Part shown: positions 50,381-59,741 of the stretch, piece by piece
Layout of the letters: every line of letters starts with the position of its first letter
Numbering within the stretch: the stretch's first letter is position 1
Source: Streptomyces colonosanans
GTDB lineage: Bacteria > Actinomycetota > Actinomycetes > Streptomycetales > Streptomycetaceae
Direction of reading: 5' to 3'
NCBI RefSeq assembly: GCF_001866645.1
Contig: NZ_MLYP01000092.1
Coordinates: 16,283 to 80,282 of the forward strand
DNA length: 64,000 nucleotides
Notes under the pieces: model-generated
What the model saw: only the letters and a program-made list of their open reading frames with translations
The model's database searches: none
What the model was told of the DNA's origin: nothing
Program-made: the position numbers and the translations under genes

Positions 50381-52398
50381 TCCGTGGCCCGCGCCTGCCT
50401 CAGGCGCGGCAGCTGCGGTACGTCGTCACCGACCTCGCAGCGCAGCACCTCGGTGCGCAGCAGCCGCAGCGTGACCGGCCGTGACGCATAGCGCACGGCA
50501 TTGGTCACCACCTCGCTGACCAGCAGCTCGACCGAGTCCGTCAGCTCCTCCATGCCCCAGCGGGCAAGCGCCCTGCGGGCCAGCCGCCGGGCCCGGCTCG
50601 GGGCCGCGTCCTCCGGCTCCAGGAACCAGTACGCGACATCGCTCGGCGCGATCCCGTCGAAGCGGGCGGCCAGCAGTGCGATGTCGTCGTCACGGTCGCC
50701 GGGACCGAGCATGTCGAGCACCTCGTCGCACAGCGCCTCCAGCGGCGGCGGGTGGTCGATGCCGGTCAGCCGGGCGGTCGCGGCGAGCTTCTCCCGCAAC
50801 TGCTCTATACCGGTCCACACGTCCCGCAGACGCGACTCGACGAGCCCGTCGGTGTACAGCAGAAGGGTCGCCCCGGCCGGTGCGTCCAGCTCCACCGCCT
50901 CGAAGTCCACCCCGCCCACGCCGATGGGGGCGCCGGCCGGTACCCGCAGCACCTCGGCCCGGCCACCCAGGTGCAGCAGGACCGGCGGCGGGTGCCCGGC
51001 GTTCGCGATGGTGATCCGGTGCGAGACCGGGTCGTACACCGCGTACAGGCAGGTCGCCATGCGGTCGGTGCCGAGCCGCTGGGCCTGCTCGTCGAGATGG
51101 TGCAGCACCTCCTGCGGCGGCAGGTCGAGACCGGCGAGCGTCTGGGCCGTCGTCCGCAGCTGCCCCATGATCGCGGCGGAGGTCATGGAGTGGCCCATGA
51201 CGTCACCGACCACCAGCGCCACCCGGCTGCCCGGCAGCGGAATCGCGTCGTACCAGTCGCCGCCGACCCGCGCGGTCTCGGCGGCCGGAAGATAACGGGA
51301 CGCCAGCCGTACACCCGTCGGATTCGGCAGGGTCTCCGGCAGCATCGTCCGCTGCAACTCGTCCGCGATGTACGCCTCGCGGCCGTACAGCACCGCCTTG
51401 TCGATGCCGAGAGCGCTGTGCGTGGCGAGCTGGGCGGCGACCAGCAGGTCGTCCGCCTCGAAGGCCATGCGCTCCGGGCGGCGCAGGAACAGCGCGGCGC
51501 CGATGACCCGGCGGCGGCCCCGCAGCGGCGCGAGGATCGCGCGCCGGCCCGCGGGGATCGGGAGGTCGTCGCCGAGCAACTCGGGCAGCGCGGCACGGGC
51601 GGAGGGAGCGTCCGCGAACACGGGCCGTACTCCGCGCAGCACCTCGGCGAGCGCGCCACCGGGCCGCACCTCGCACAGTTCGTTGCTCCGCGCCGCGAGG
51701 CCCGAGGGCTCCGCTGCCGGCACCGGCAGGATCCCGTCCTCCAGGTCCCGGTCCTGCGGGATCCGGTCGGTGCGCCGCAGCCGCAGCACCAACGGCCCGG
51801 TGGGCCGCTCGTCGCCCACGGGCAGCGGGTCGCGCAGATAGACGAGGATCGCGTCCGAGAAGGTCGGCACGGTGGCCCGGCACAGGCCCATCACGATTTC
51901 GTCGAGATCGATACCGCGGGCGATCCGCCGGGTCGCGGCGCCCACGAAGCGCAGCCGGTCCCCGTCGCGCCGCATGGGCATGGGGCCGCTCGGCGGCGAC
52001 TGGCCGGTGCGCCGGTCCTTGCCGCCGGGCGGGGCGGCGGGACGGTCCTCGCCGCCGTTCTGCTGGGCAGGAATGCCTTCGGAAGCGGGGCGCGGCCGGT
52101 GCGTGCCGGGCTTGTCGGCACCGGACTCGTCGGTGGCGGGCTGGGAGTGCTCGGTGCCGTCCGCCGCGGGCGGCGGGGCGGACGTGCCGCCCTGGTTCCC
52201 GGACGGTTCGTGCTGGGCGCAGGGCACCGGCGCGGCGGGCGTGTCGCCCGACCGGGGCTGAGCGGGTAACGCCGTGGCCGGAGAGGTCTGCGGCGGCTCG
52301 GGGGTACGCAGGAGCGCCCCGCGGGGCTCCGTGGGGCCTACGCCCGGCTGGGGGCGCTCATGGGAGGTCGGGTGCTCCGTCACGCCTGTCGAATCCAT
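50275..52398 (-). CDS. GAF-SpoIIE phosphatase-HATPase regulator
   Basis: A 707-residue multidomain signalling protein. A disordered Pro/Gly/Ser-rich N-terminus (1-145) is followed by a GAF domain (about 150-345), a PP2C/SpoIIE phosphatase (about 365-570; GDWYDAIPLPGSRVALVVGDVMGHSMTSAAIMG has the metal-binding Asp residues, and YTDGLVESR and DDDIALLAARF the others) and an RsbW-type HATPase (about 590-707; ELLVSEVVTNAVRYA, DEGGRGLYLVNRLA). It probably tunes an anti-sigma/anti-anti-sigma pathway as both phosphatase and kinase. The duplicated 103 bp repeats its last codons. Confidence 0.92.
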   Translation of the reverse strand: MDSTGVTEHPTSHERPQPGVGPTEPRGALLRTPEPPQTSPATALPAQPRSGDTPAAPVPCAQHEPSGNQGGTSAPPPAADGTEHSQPATDESGADKPGTHRPRPASEGIPAQQNGGEDRPAAPPGGKDRRTGQSPPSGPMPMRRDGDRLRFVGAATRRIARGIDLDEIVMGLCRATVPTFSDAILVYLRDPLPVGDERPTGPLVLRLRRTDRIPQDRDLEDGILPVPAAEPSGLAARSNELCEVRPGGALAEVLRGVRPVFADAPSARAALPELLGDDLPIPAGRRAILAPLRGRRRVIGAALFLRRPERMAFEADDLLVAAQLATHSALGIDKAVLYGREAYIADELQRTMLPETLPNPTGVRLASRYLPAAETARVGGDWYDAIPLPGSRVALVVGDVMGHSMTSAAIMGQLRTTAQTLAGLDLPPQEVLHHLDEQAQRLGTDRMATCLYAVYDPVSHRITIANAGHPPPVLLHLGGRAEVLRVPAGAPIGVGGVDFEAVELDAPAGATLLLYTDGLVESRLRDVWTGIEQLREKLAATARLTGIDHPPPLEALCDEVLDMLGPGDRDDDIALLAARFDGIAPSDVAYWFLEPEDAAPSRARRLARRALARWGMEELTDSVELLVSEVVTNAVRYASRPVTLRLLRTEVLRCEVGDDVPQLPRLRQARATDEGGRGLYLVNRLARRWGATRLSTGKVVWFELNRG

Positions 52399-52666
52399 CC
52401 GTCCGGGGCTGCACGCCGTGCGTGCAGTTCGTCCCGCAGAAATGCCGATACCCGGAATACGTGCCCCAGGAACGGAATTCCCGCGCGGTCACACACGGTC
52501 CATGATCCACCGGCCGGCCGGCCGGGAGTGTGGCCCTCGTACCCCTCGCTCACGTCCTGCCGCCCCTCGATGACGTCTGGTCAAGCTCGGCACATACTGC
52601 GGGAGTTGCTGTACGCCCTTGCGGAGGAAGATCCTACGGTTGTACCGCGGGGGCGCAACAAGGGTC

Positions 52667-53359
52667 TCATGAGGTCATGTACGCGGGCGTACGGTTCCAG
52701 TCCTCCGGCAGAGGCGGCACCGCCCAGGACGGATCCGGGCGCCAGTGCTGCCAGCCGTCCGCGAACGGCGGTCCCCATGCGCTGATCACCTCCATGGCGG
52801 ACTGTCCGGCCCCCCTCACCCGGTCGGCGAGCCGAGCGTCCATCAGGCCGTCCCGCTGGGCCTGCGCGAACTCGTCCTCGTCGCGCCAGCCCCAACTGCG
52901 GTCCGGATAGACGCAGATGTCCAGGAAGTAGTCCTCGGAGTCGACCCCGCCGGCCCAGCGGGCCAGCGGTGCCTCCAGGTTGACGTACCAGTTCTTGAAC
53001 CGCCAGCCCGGCTCCCAGAACAGCCACACCGACCAGGGATCGCCGGGCCGTGCCAGCTTGAGCACGCCGGTGCCGAACCAGTGGTCGCGCTGCACGGTCC
53101 GCGGCGTGGTGTAGCGGGACTCCAGCGGCTCGGTGTGCACCGGCCTGCCGTCGAACAGGACGGGCTTGACGCACTGGGTACCGGGAGCCAGCCAGACGGC
53201 GAGCAGCTCGGAGTCGTCTCGCACGACGGTCACGGGGCGTGCGATGTGGAAGCGCTCACCGGCGTTCTCCCGGTACCGCCACAGGATCTGGTCCCCGGGG
53301 GTCCAGTGCGCCACGGACCCGCCCGTCTCCACTCGTCTCACCGCTCCGCCCTCTGCCAT
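52667..53359 (-). CDS. DUF402 family protein
   Basis: A 230-residue protein with the DUF402 core: QRDHWFGTGVLKLARPGDPWSVWLFWEP, FKNWYVNLEAPLARWAGGVDSEDYFLDICVYPDRSWGWRDEDEF. DUF402 proteins include nucleotide hydrolases and RNA-binding enzymes. The acidic residues (ED..LDI, DEDEF) look like a metal site. A short C-terminal WQHWRPDPSW segment is specific to this group. The gap 52399-52666 holds nothing I recognise. Confidence 0.82.
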   Translation of the reverse strand: MAEGGAVRRVETGGSVAHWTPGDQILWRYRENAGERFHIARPVTVVRDDSELLAVWLAPGTQCVKPVLFDGRPVHTEPLESRYTTPRTVQRDHWFGTGVLKLARPGDPWSVWLFWEPGWRFKNWYVNLEAPLARWAGGVDSEDYFLDICVYPDRSWGWRDEDEFAQAQRDGLMDARLADRVRGAGQSAMEVISAWGPPFADGWQHWRPDPSWAVPPLPEDWNRTPAYMTS

Positions 53360-53463
53360 GCGCAGATTTTAGGTGCCCCAGGCATACGACGCTGCCGTGG
53401 GCGTCGCGGTTCGCTCGGGCGCGGGTATCTCGGTTCGCTCGGGTGCAGGGGGCGGGTCTCACG

Positions 53464-54849
53464 CTACGGATGTGTCATCCGCAGGACGTCCAGTGCCTCG
53501 TCGAGTTGCTCGACCGTGAGGTCGCCGCGCTCCACATGTCCGGATTCCAGGACGACCTGACGGATCGTCTTGCGTTCGGCGAGCGCCTTCTTGGCGACCT
53601 TGGCGGCCTCCTCGTACCCGATGTACTTGTTGAGCGGGGTGACGACGGAGGGCGAGGACTCGGCGTATTCGCGGGCGCGTTCGCGGTGGGCGACGATGCC
53701 GTCGACGGTGCGGTCGGCGAGCAGTCGCGAGACATTGGCGAGCAGTCGCACGGACTCGAGCACGTTCTTGCCGATCACTGGCAGCATGACGTTGAGCTCG
53801 AAGTTGCCGGAGGCGCCGGCGGTGGCGATGGTCGCGTCGTTCCCGATGACCTGGGCGGCGACCATGAGGACGGCCTCGGGGATGACGGGGTTCACCTTGC
53901 CCGGCATGATCGAGGAGCCGGGCTGCAGGTCGGGGAGGGCGATCTCGGCGAGCCCGGTGCGCGGGCCGGAGGCCATCCAGCGCAGATCGTTGGAGATCTT
54001 GGTCAGCCCGACCGCGATGGTCCTGAGCTGCCCGCTGATCTCGACGATCCCGTCCCGGGCGCCCTGGGCCTCGAAGTGGTCGCGGGCTTCGGTGAGCGGC
54101 AGTCCGGTGGCCCGGGCGACCTCGGCGATGACGGCGGCGGAGAAGCCGGGCGGGGTGTTGATCCCGGTCCCGACCGCGGTGCCGCCCAGCGGCAGCTCGG
54201 CGAGCCTCGGCAGCGAGGCCGTCAGCCGCTCGACGCCGTACCGCACCTGGGCGGCGTATCCACCGAACTCCTGGCCGAGTGTGACGGGGGTGGCGTCCAT
54301 GAGGTGGGTCCGGCCCGACTTCACGACATCGGCGAACTCACCGGCCTTCCGTTCGAGGGAGGCGGTGAGGTGTTCGAGGGCGGGGACGAGGTCGCGGGTG
54401 ACGGCGGAGGTGGCGGCGATGTGGATGCTGGACGGGAAGACGTCGTTGGAGGACTGGGACGCGTTGACGTGGTCATTGGGGTGCACCTCGCGTCCGAGCC
54501 GCTCACCGGCGAGCGTGGCGATGACCTCGTTGGCGTTCATGTTGGACGAGGTCCCGGACCCGGTCTGAAAGACGTCGATGGGGAACTGCTCGTCCCACCG
54601 CCCTTCGGCGACCTCGGCGGCGGCCTCCTGGATGGCCTCGGCGAGCTCCTTGTCGAGCACGCCGAGCTCCGCGTTGACCTTGGCGGCGGCACCCTTGATG
54701 CGCGCGAGCGCCTCGATGTGCGCGCGCTCGAGCCGCTGTCCGGAGATGGGGAAGTTCTCCACGGCCCGCTGAGTCTGCGCCCGCCACTTGGCGTGGACGG
54801 GGACCTGCACCTCACCCATGGAGTCGTGCTCGATGCGGTATTCGCTCAT
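53464..54849 (-). CDS. fumC: Class II fumarate hydratase
   Basis: A 461-residue iron-independent fumarase of the aspartase/fumarase superfamily; it interconverts fumarate and malate in the TCA cycle. TGSGTSSNMNANEV, NASQSSNDVFP, THLMDATPVTLGQEF and the signature GSSIMPGKVNPV (near residue 320) with the catalytic Ser loop are intact. The ATG at 54849 gives the family length but has a poor ribosome-binding site. A second, iron-sulfur fumarase lies 3 kb away. Confidence 0.95.
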   Translation of the reverse strand: MSEYRIEHDSMGEVQVPVHAKWRAQTQRAVENFPISGQRLERAHIEALARIKGAAAKVNAELGVLDKELAEAIQEAAAEVAEGRWDEQFPIDVFQTGSGTSSNMNANEVIATLAGERLGREVHPNDHVNASQSSNDVFPSSIHIAATSAVTRDLVPALEHLTASLERKAGEFADVVKSGRTHLMDATPVTLGQEFGGYAAQVRYGVERLTASLPRLAELPLGGTAVGTGINTPPGFSAAVIAEVARATGLPLTEARDHFEAQGARDGIVEISGQLRTIAVGLTKISNDLRWMASGPRTGLAEIALPDLQPGSSIMPGKVNPVIPEAVLMVAAQVIGNDATIATAGASGNFELNVMLPVIGKNVLESVRLLANVSRLLADRTVDGIVAHRERAREYAESSPSVVTPLNKYIGYEEAAKVAKKALAERKTIRQVVLESGHVERGDLTVEQLDEALDVLRMTHP

Positions 54850-55078
54850 ACCGGGTACAGCGCGGGGGAGGGGGGAGTTGTTCCGGTGCCGGGGCTCAGT
54901 GACCGAGGGCATCGACCCACGCACCCCTTCCGGAGACCGGGCCTCGGTCCCTGGTTCAACGAGCGGGCCGACGACTGGGCCAGAGGGACACCGGGGAAAA
55001 TTCGAGATCGGCATCAAGGGCCCTGGCACCAGGTATTTGCCGGTGGCAGGGCCCTCCCGTGCGATGACGCGCCGCTGA

Positions 55079-56845
55079 TCAGTTCAGGATGGAGTACGTG
55101 CTCCAGCCGCCGCCGATCCTGACCGGGGCGGTGAACTGGCCGCTGCCGTTCGAGGTGTAGAGGTAGAGGCTGCCATTGCGGTCGACACCGAGGAGGTCGG
55201 CCTTGCCGTCCCCGTTGATGTCGCCGGGCGTGGCCAGCTTGGTGTAGGTGTTCCAGCCGTTGCCGACGGGGAACGGCGGCAGGAACGGCCGGTTCACGTC
55301 GCCCGTACCCCGGTACATGTAGAGCGTGCCCGCGGCGTTGCGGGCCACTATGTCGGCACGGCCGTCACCGGTGAAGTCACCGGAGCCGACGATCACGTTG
55401 TACGTGTTCCAGCCGCCGCCGACCTTGACGCGGGCACCGAAACCTCTGCCCGTGCCGTTGCCGGGGTGGACGTACAGGTAGCCGGCGCTGTCGCGGGTCA
55501 GCAGGTCGCCCTTTCCGTCGCCGGTCAGGTCGCCGGGGCCGACCGTGATGTTGTAGCTGCCCCAGCTGCTGCCGATCTTGGGAACGTCGTTCGGCGAGTA
55601 GCTGTGGTTGTAGACGCCGCCGTCGAACACCTCCAGCAGATCGACCATGGCGTTCTCGTCGAGCGAGGAGACGTAGAGGGGCTTGGCACCCTTCCAGCCG
55701 CCGTCGTCGCTCATCTTGTAGCGCGGACTCAGGGTGCCGTTGTTCAGCGACCAGTAGGCCCAGAGCGTGCCCTTGGTGTCGAGCCCGAGAAGGTCGTTCT
55801 TGCCGAAGTCCGGGTTGCCACCGGCGCCGGCGAGGAGCGACGCCACGTTCAGACCGGAGCCGCCCTCGACGCGTGGCGCGAGTTCGCCGCCGTTGCCGGT
55901 GGCGAGATAGACGTAGACCGTACCGCTCGCCGTGCGGCCGAGCAGGTCACCGCGGCCGTCCCCGTCCAGATCGTCGACGCCGATGATCTGGTTGTAGACC
56001 TTCCAGCCACGACCGGTCAGGACGCGTTGCGCGAACGGGGCCGCCTTGGAGCCGGTGCCCGCGTAGAAGAACAGGTCGCCGGAGACGGTCCGGCCATAGA
56101 GATCGGCGATGCCGTCCCCGTTGACGTCGTTCGCCCCCACGAGTTGGTCGTACGTGCCCCAGCCCTTGCCGACCAGGACCCGTGCGGCGAACGGGGCTGT
56201 GGTCGTGTTGCCGGTGGCCGGGTACAGGTACAGCTCGCCCGAGGGCGTGCGAGCCAGCAGATCGGACCGTCCGTCGCCGGTCAGGTCACCCGGCGAGAAG
56301 ACCTTGTTGTAGATCTGCCAGCCCTTGCCGGTCCAGGACGCGTGGCCGGTACCGGCCACGGAGCCGCCCGCATGGAACGAGAGAGAGCCGTACGGAGACA
56401 GGGTCAGGACATCCGCGACTCCGTCACCCGTCTGGTCGCCGATCGCGATGATGTCCTTGTATGCGGTCGGAACCTTGTCGGGAATGTCGAACGGTGCATC
56501 CGCCGTGGCGTTGCTCGGCGAGATGACCAGTTCGGAGCCGTACGTCCGGTAGATCAGGTCGGAGTAGCCGTCACCGTCGAAGTCCGCACGGGGCTTCGCC
56601 GGAACGACCGAACCCTCCACCGCTGCCGCCCTCGCCTTCTGGGCGGTGTGCTTCGGGAGCGTCAGGGTCGGCCGCAGTCCCGTCGAGGAGGTGGGCCTCT
56701 CGGTCACGGTGCGGTGCGGTGCGGGTGTGTCATCGGCCGAAGCCGGGGCGGCCAGCAGCATGCCGGCCGAGAGAACAAGAGCGGTGCAAGCCGCGATCCG
56801 CCGCGCGCGCTTCGGGCGCGCGGGGACAGGCCGGGTGGGTTCCAC
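55079..56845 (-). CDS. Secreted FG-GAP/VCBS repeat protein
   Basis: A 588-residue exported protein. The signal peptide is basic, then TALVLSAGMLLAAPASA. After a Thr/Pro-rich linker come about seven beta-propeller repeats, each with a calcium-loop DxDGDGxxD variant (DFDGDGYSDLIYR, DLTGDGRSDLLAR, DVNGDGIADLYGR, DLDGDGRGDLLGR, DINGDGKADLLG) followed by a YLY-PGNGTG type strand. A propeller lectin-like or adhesin role is possible. The GTG at 56845 was chosen because of the GGGGGGG run upstream; GTG 56899 is an alternative. Confidence 0.82.
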   Translation of the reverse strand: MEPTRPVPARPKRARRIAACTALVLSAGMLLAAPASADDTPAPHRTVTERPTSSTGLRPTLTLPKHTAQKARAAAVEGSVVPAKPRADFDGDGYSDLIYRTYGSELVISPSNATADAPFDIPDKVPTAYKDIIAIGDQTGDGVADVLTLSPYGSLSFHAGGSVAGTGHASWTGKGWQIYNKVFSPGDLTGDGRSDLLARTPSGELYLYPATGNTTTAPFAARVLVGKGWGTYDQLVGANDVNGDGIADLYGRTVSGDLFFYAGTGSKAAPFAQRVLTGRGWKVYNQIIGVDDLDGDGRGDLLGRTASGTVYVYLATGNGGELAPRVEGGSGLNVASLLAGAGGNPDFGKNDLLGLDTKGTLWAYWSLNNGTLSPRYKMSDDGGWKGAKPLYVSSLDENAMVDLLEVFDGGVYNHSYSPNDVPKIGSSWGSYNITVGPGDLTGDGKGDLLTRDSAGYLYVHPGNGTGRGFGARVKVGGGWNTYNVIVGSGDFTGDGRADIVARNAAGTLYMYRGTGDVNRPFLPPFPVGNGWNTYTKLATPGDINGDGKADLLGVDRNGSLYLYTSNGSGQFTAPVRIGGGWSTYSILN

Positions 56846-56989
56846 AGAAGACAAAGCCCCCCCAGGGGTAAGTGGTGGAACCGGGTCGAACGGATTCACA
56901 GATGCGTCACAGGCATGGCGAATCGGCGCCCGGGATGATCAAAGACTCTACAGATGTAACGCACGGGACCGAAAGGGTTAACGATGGCG

Positions 56990-57795
56990 CCTTCCCAAGT
57001 GGCCGGGCAGGGCCCGGTCTTCGGCCTCGCCGGACGCTCGCTGATCATGATCATCGGGGTGGAGAACCGCGGCTGCCGGCAGGCGGCCTGGCGGTGGGGC
57101 CTGCGGCGGGTGCGGCCGGTGCGCAGAGCCTTGGCCAGTTCGCGGCGCAGCTCGCCCCGGCCCTGGACGTAGAGGGCCTGGTAGATCGTTTCGTGGGCCA
57201 CGTGCATCTCCGGCCGGCGGGGAGCTGTGCCCGCAGAGCCTGGCAGATCTGCTCGGGGCTCCACCATATGTCCAGGTGACGCTGGATGAAGTCCCGCAGT
57301 TCGGGGTTCTGGCCGATCTTCCCGGGCTTGGGGCGTGGCCGGCGGGCGTCCGCGCGGGCCTGGGCGGCGTAAGGCCGGTACTGGCCATTGACCGGGTGCC
57401 GATTGCGACGGATCTCGCGGCTGATGGTGGATGGGCTGCGGCCCAGCTCGGTGGTGATGGCGCGGAGGGTGGCCTTCTCCCGCAGCCGGTCGGCTATGTG
57501 AATGCGGTCAGCCTAGCCCAGGTAGCGCGACGGACCGGATGAAGGCGGCGCCTCCTGGTAGATCGGAGGCGCCGCCTTCTCACGGCCCTTGTGGGCGTGG
57601 CGGCCGTTGCGCCACGTCTTGCCGGTCCGGACGTCGATGCCGACGATCCGGCAGGCTTCCCTGCTGCTGTAGCCCTGCTGCATGAGCTGGAAGTATGCCG
57701 CCCGCTCACGGGTCGGCTTCTTCCGTCCCTGCGGCTTTTGGTCCTTGCGGATCTCGAAGTCCATCGCACCCCTTGAACTGGGGTGTTGCGATGAC
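56990..57795 (-). pseudogene. Inactivated IS30-family element
   Basis: The transposase starts at 57764 (MDFEIRKDQKPQGRKKPTRE) and runs to an in-frame amber TAG at 57513, after which the same frame continues ADRIHIADRLREKATLRAIT-ELGRSPSTISREIRRNRHP. A frameshift near 57210 moves it to MHVAHETIYQALYVQGRGELRRELAKALRTG, and another near 57035 is followed by truncation of the catalytic end. A palindrome (ATCGCACCCC/GGGGTGTTGCGAT) at 57763-57792 marks the left end. Clearly non-functional. Confidence 0.85.
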
Positions 57796-57846
57796 CACTA
57801 GAACCCAAGACCTCGCCAGGGGCTCTCCACGGGTGCTGCTGCCCGG

Positions 57847-59541
57847 TCAGCCGAGGCCAGGACCCCGCACGGGGATGCTGGTGAACGTCGGCTGCTCCGG
57901 TTCCCGCGAGGTGAAGAAGTCGTTCCCCTTGTCGTCCACCACGATGAACGCCGGGAAGTCCTCCACCTCGATCTTCCAGACGGCCTCCATGCCGAGTTCC
58001 TCGTACTCGACGACCTCGACCTTCTTGATGCAGTCCTGGGCGAGGCGGGCGGCGGGGCCGCCGATCGAGCCGAGGTAGAAGCCGCCGTGGGCGTCGCACG
58101 CGTCGGTGACCTGCTTGCTGCGGTTGCCCTTCGCAAGCATCACCTTGGAGCCGCCCGCCGCCTGGAACTGCTCGACGTAGGAGTCCATGCGGCCGGCCGT
58201 CGTCGGTCCGAAGGAGCCGGACGCGTAGCCCTCGGGCGTCTTGGCCGGACCCGCGTAGTACACCGGGTGGTTCTTCAGGTACTGCGGCATCTCCTCGCCC
58301 GCGTCCAGCCGCTCCTTGATCTTGGCGTGCGCGATGTCGCGGGCCACGACCAGCGGACCGGTGAGCGAGAGCCGGGTCTTGACGGGGTACTTCGTCAGCT
58401 CCGCGAGGATCTCGTCCATCGGCTGGTTGAGGTCGATCTTGACGACGTCGCCGTCCTGCTCCAGGCCCGCGGCGGAGCCGCTGGTGAGCTCGGCGTCGGT
58501 CGTCTCCGGCAGGAAGCGCGCGGGGTCCGTCTCCAGCTGCTCGAGGAAGACGCCCTCGGCGGTGATCTTCGCGACCGCCTGGCGGTCCGCGGAGCAGGAC
58601 ACCGCGATCGCCACCGGGCAGGACGCGCCGTGGCGGGGGAGGCGGACCACGCGTACGTCGTGGCAGAAGTACTTGCCGCCGAACTGCGCGCCGATCCCGA
58701 TCTTCTGCGTCAGCTCGAAGACCTTGTCCTCCAGCTCCTTGTCCCGGAAGCCGTGGCCCAGCTCGGAACCCTCGGCCGGCAGCTCGTCCAGGTAGTGCGC
58801 GGAGGCGTACTTCGCGGTCTTCAGCGCGTACTCGGCGCTGGTACCGCCGACGACGATCGCCAGGTGGTACGGCGGGCAGGCCGCCGTACCCAGCGAGCGG
58901 ATCTTCTCCTCCAGGAACTTCATCATGGAGGCCTCGTTCAGGACGGCCTTCGTCTCCTGGTAGAGGAAGGACTTGTTGGCGCTTCCGCCGCCCTTTGCCA
59001 TGAACAGGAACTTGTAGGCGCCGCCGTCCGTCGCGTACAGCTCGATCTGCGCCGGCAGGTTCGAGCCGGTGTTCTTCTCCTCCCACATGGTGAGCGGAGC
59101 CATCTGCGAGTAGCGCAGGTTCAGCTTGGTGTACGCGTCGTAGATGCCACGGGAGAGCGCCTTCTCGTCCTCTCCCTCGGTGAGGACGTTCTGGCCGCGC
59201 TTGCCCATCACGATCGCGGTACCGGTGTCCTGGCACATGGGCAGGACGCCCGCGGCGGCGATGTTTGCGTTCTTCAACAGGTCCAGCGCGACGAACTTGT
59301 CGTTCGCGGACGCCTCCGGGTCGTCGATGATGCGCCGCAGCTGGGCCAGGTGCGCGGGCCGCAGGTAGTGCTGGATGTCGTGGACGGCCTCCTCGGCCAG
59401 CTTGCGCAGCGCCTCGGGCTCGACCTTGAGGAACGTCCGTCCGCCGGCCTCGAAGGTGGAGACCCCCTCGGAGGTCACCAGCCGGTACGGGGTGGTGTCC
59501 TCTCCCGTGGGAAGCAGATCGGTGTACGCGAACTCAGGCAT
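57847..59541 (-). CDS. fumB: Class I (iron-sulfur) fumarate hydratase
   Basis: A 564-residue fumarase of the fused alpha-beta type. Three Cys that bind a [4Fe-4S] cluster lie at 103 (LPMCQDTG), 222 (AACPPYHLA) and 316 (VSCSADRQ), spaced as in the enteric class I enzymes. GAQFGGKYFCHDVRV and GPTTAGRMDSYVEQF are conserved. The ATG at 59541 was preferred over 59550 because GAGGA then lies nine bases upstream. The cluster makes it oxygen-sensitive, in contrast with the class II enzyme nearby. Confidence 0.95.
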   Translation of the reverse strand: MPEFAYTDLLPTGEDTTPYRLVTSEGVSTFEAGGRTFLKVEPEALRKLAEEAVHDIQHYLRPAHLAQLRRIIDDPEASANDKFVALDLLKNANIAAAGVLPMCQDTGTAIVMGKRGQNVLTEGEDEKALSRGIYDAYTKLNLRYSQMAPLTMWEEKNTGSNLPAQIELYATDGGAYKFLFMAKGGGSANKSFLYQETKAVLNEASMMKFLEEKIRSLGTAACPPYHLAIVVGGTSAEYALKTAKYASAHYLDELPAEGSELGHGFRDKELEDKVFELTQKIGIGAQFGGKYFCHDVRVVRLPRHGASCPVAIAVSCSADRQAVAKITAEGVFLEQLETDPARFLPETTDAELTSGSAAGLEQDGDVVKIDLNQPMDEILAELTKYPVKTRLSLTGPLVVARDIAHAKIKERLDAGEEMPQYLKNHPVYYAGPAKTPEGYASGSFGPTTAGRMDSYVEQFQAAGGSKVMLAKGNRSKQVTDACDAHGGFYLGSIGGPAARLAQDCIKKVEVVEYEELGMEAVWKIEVEDFPAFIVVDDKGNDFFTSREPEQPTFTSIPVRGPGLG

Positions 59542-59709
59542 ATCGCCCATTCCTCACTAGACAGACAGCGGCTGGCCTCCGTTGGCAGCGCCCACCAGCG
59601 TAGGACCTGACGGCGGCGGTGGGCTTGTGAGGTGGGGCTCAGTTCGACAGGTGGCTGATTCGAGGTTCGTGAGGGGGGAGGTGTTCCACAGGCCGGACCG
59701 AGGGCTAGT

Positions 59710-59735
59710 CGCGATCTATCGCGTTTGGATAGGCT
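59710..59735 (+). promoter_or_regulatory. Palindrome and -10 box before the DUF1707 gene
   Basis: CGCGAT-CT-ATCGCG, a perfect 6+6 inverted repeat (59710-59723), sits in the -35 to -20 zone of TAGGCT (59730-59735). Transcription would start at about 59742, the first base of the GTG, giving a leaderless message under possible repressor control. Confidence 0.5.
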
Positions 59736-59741
59736 TCTGTC

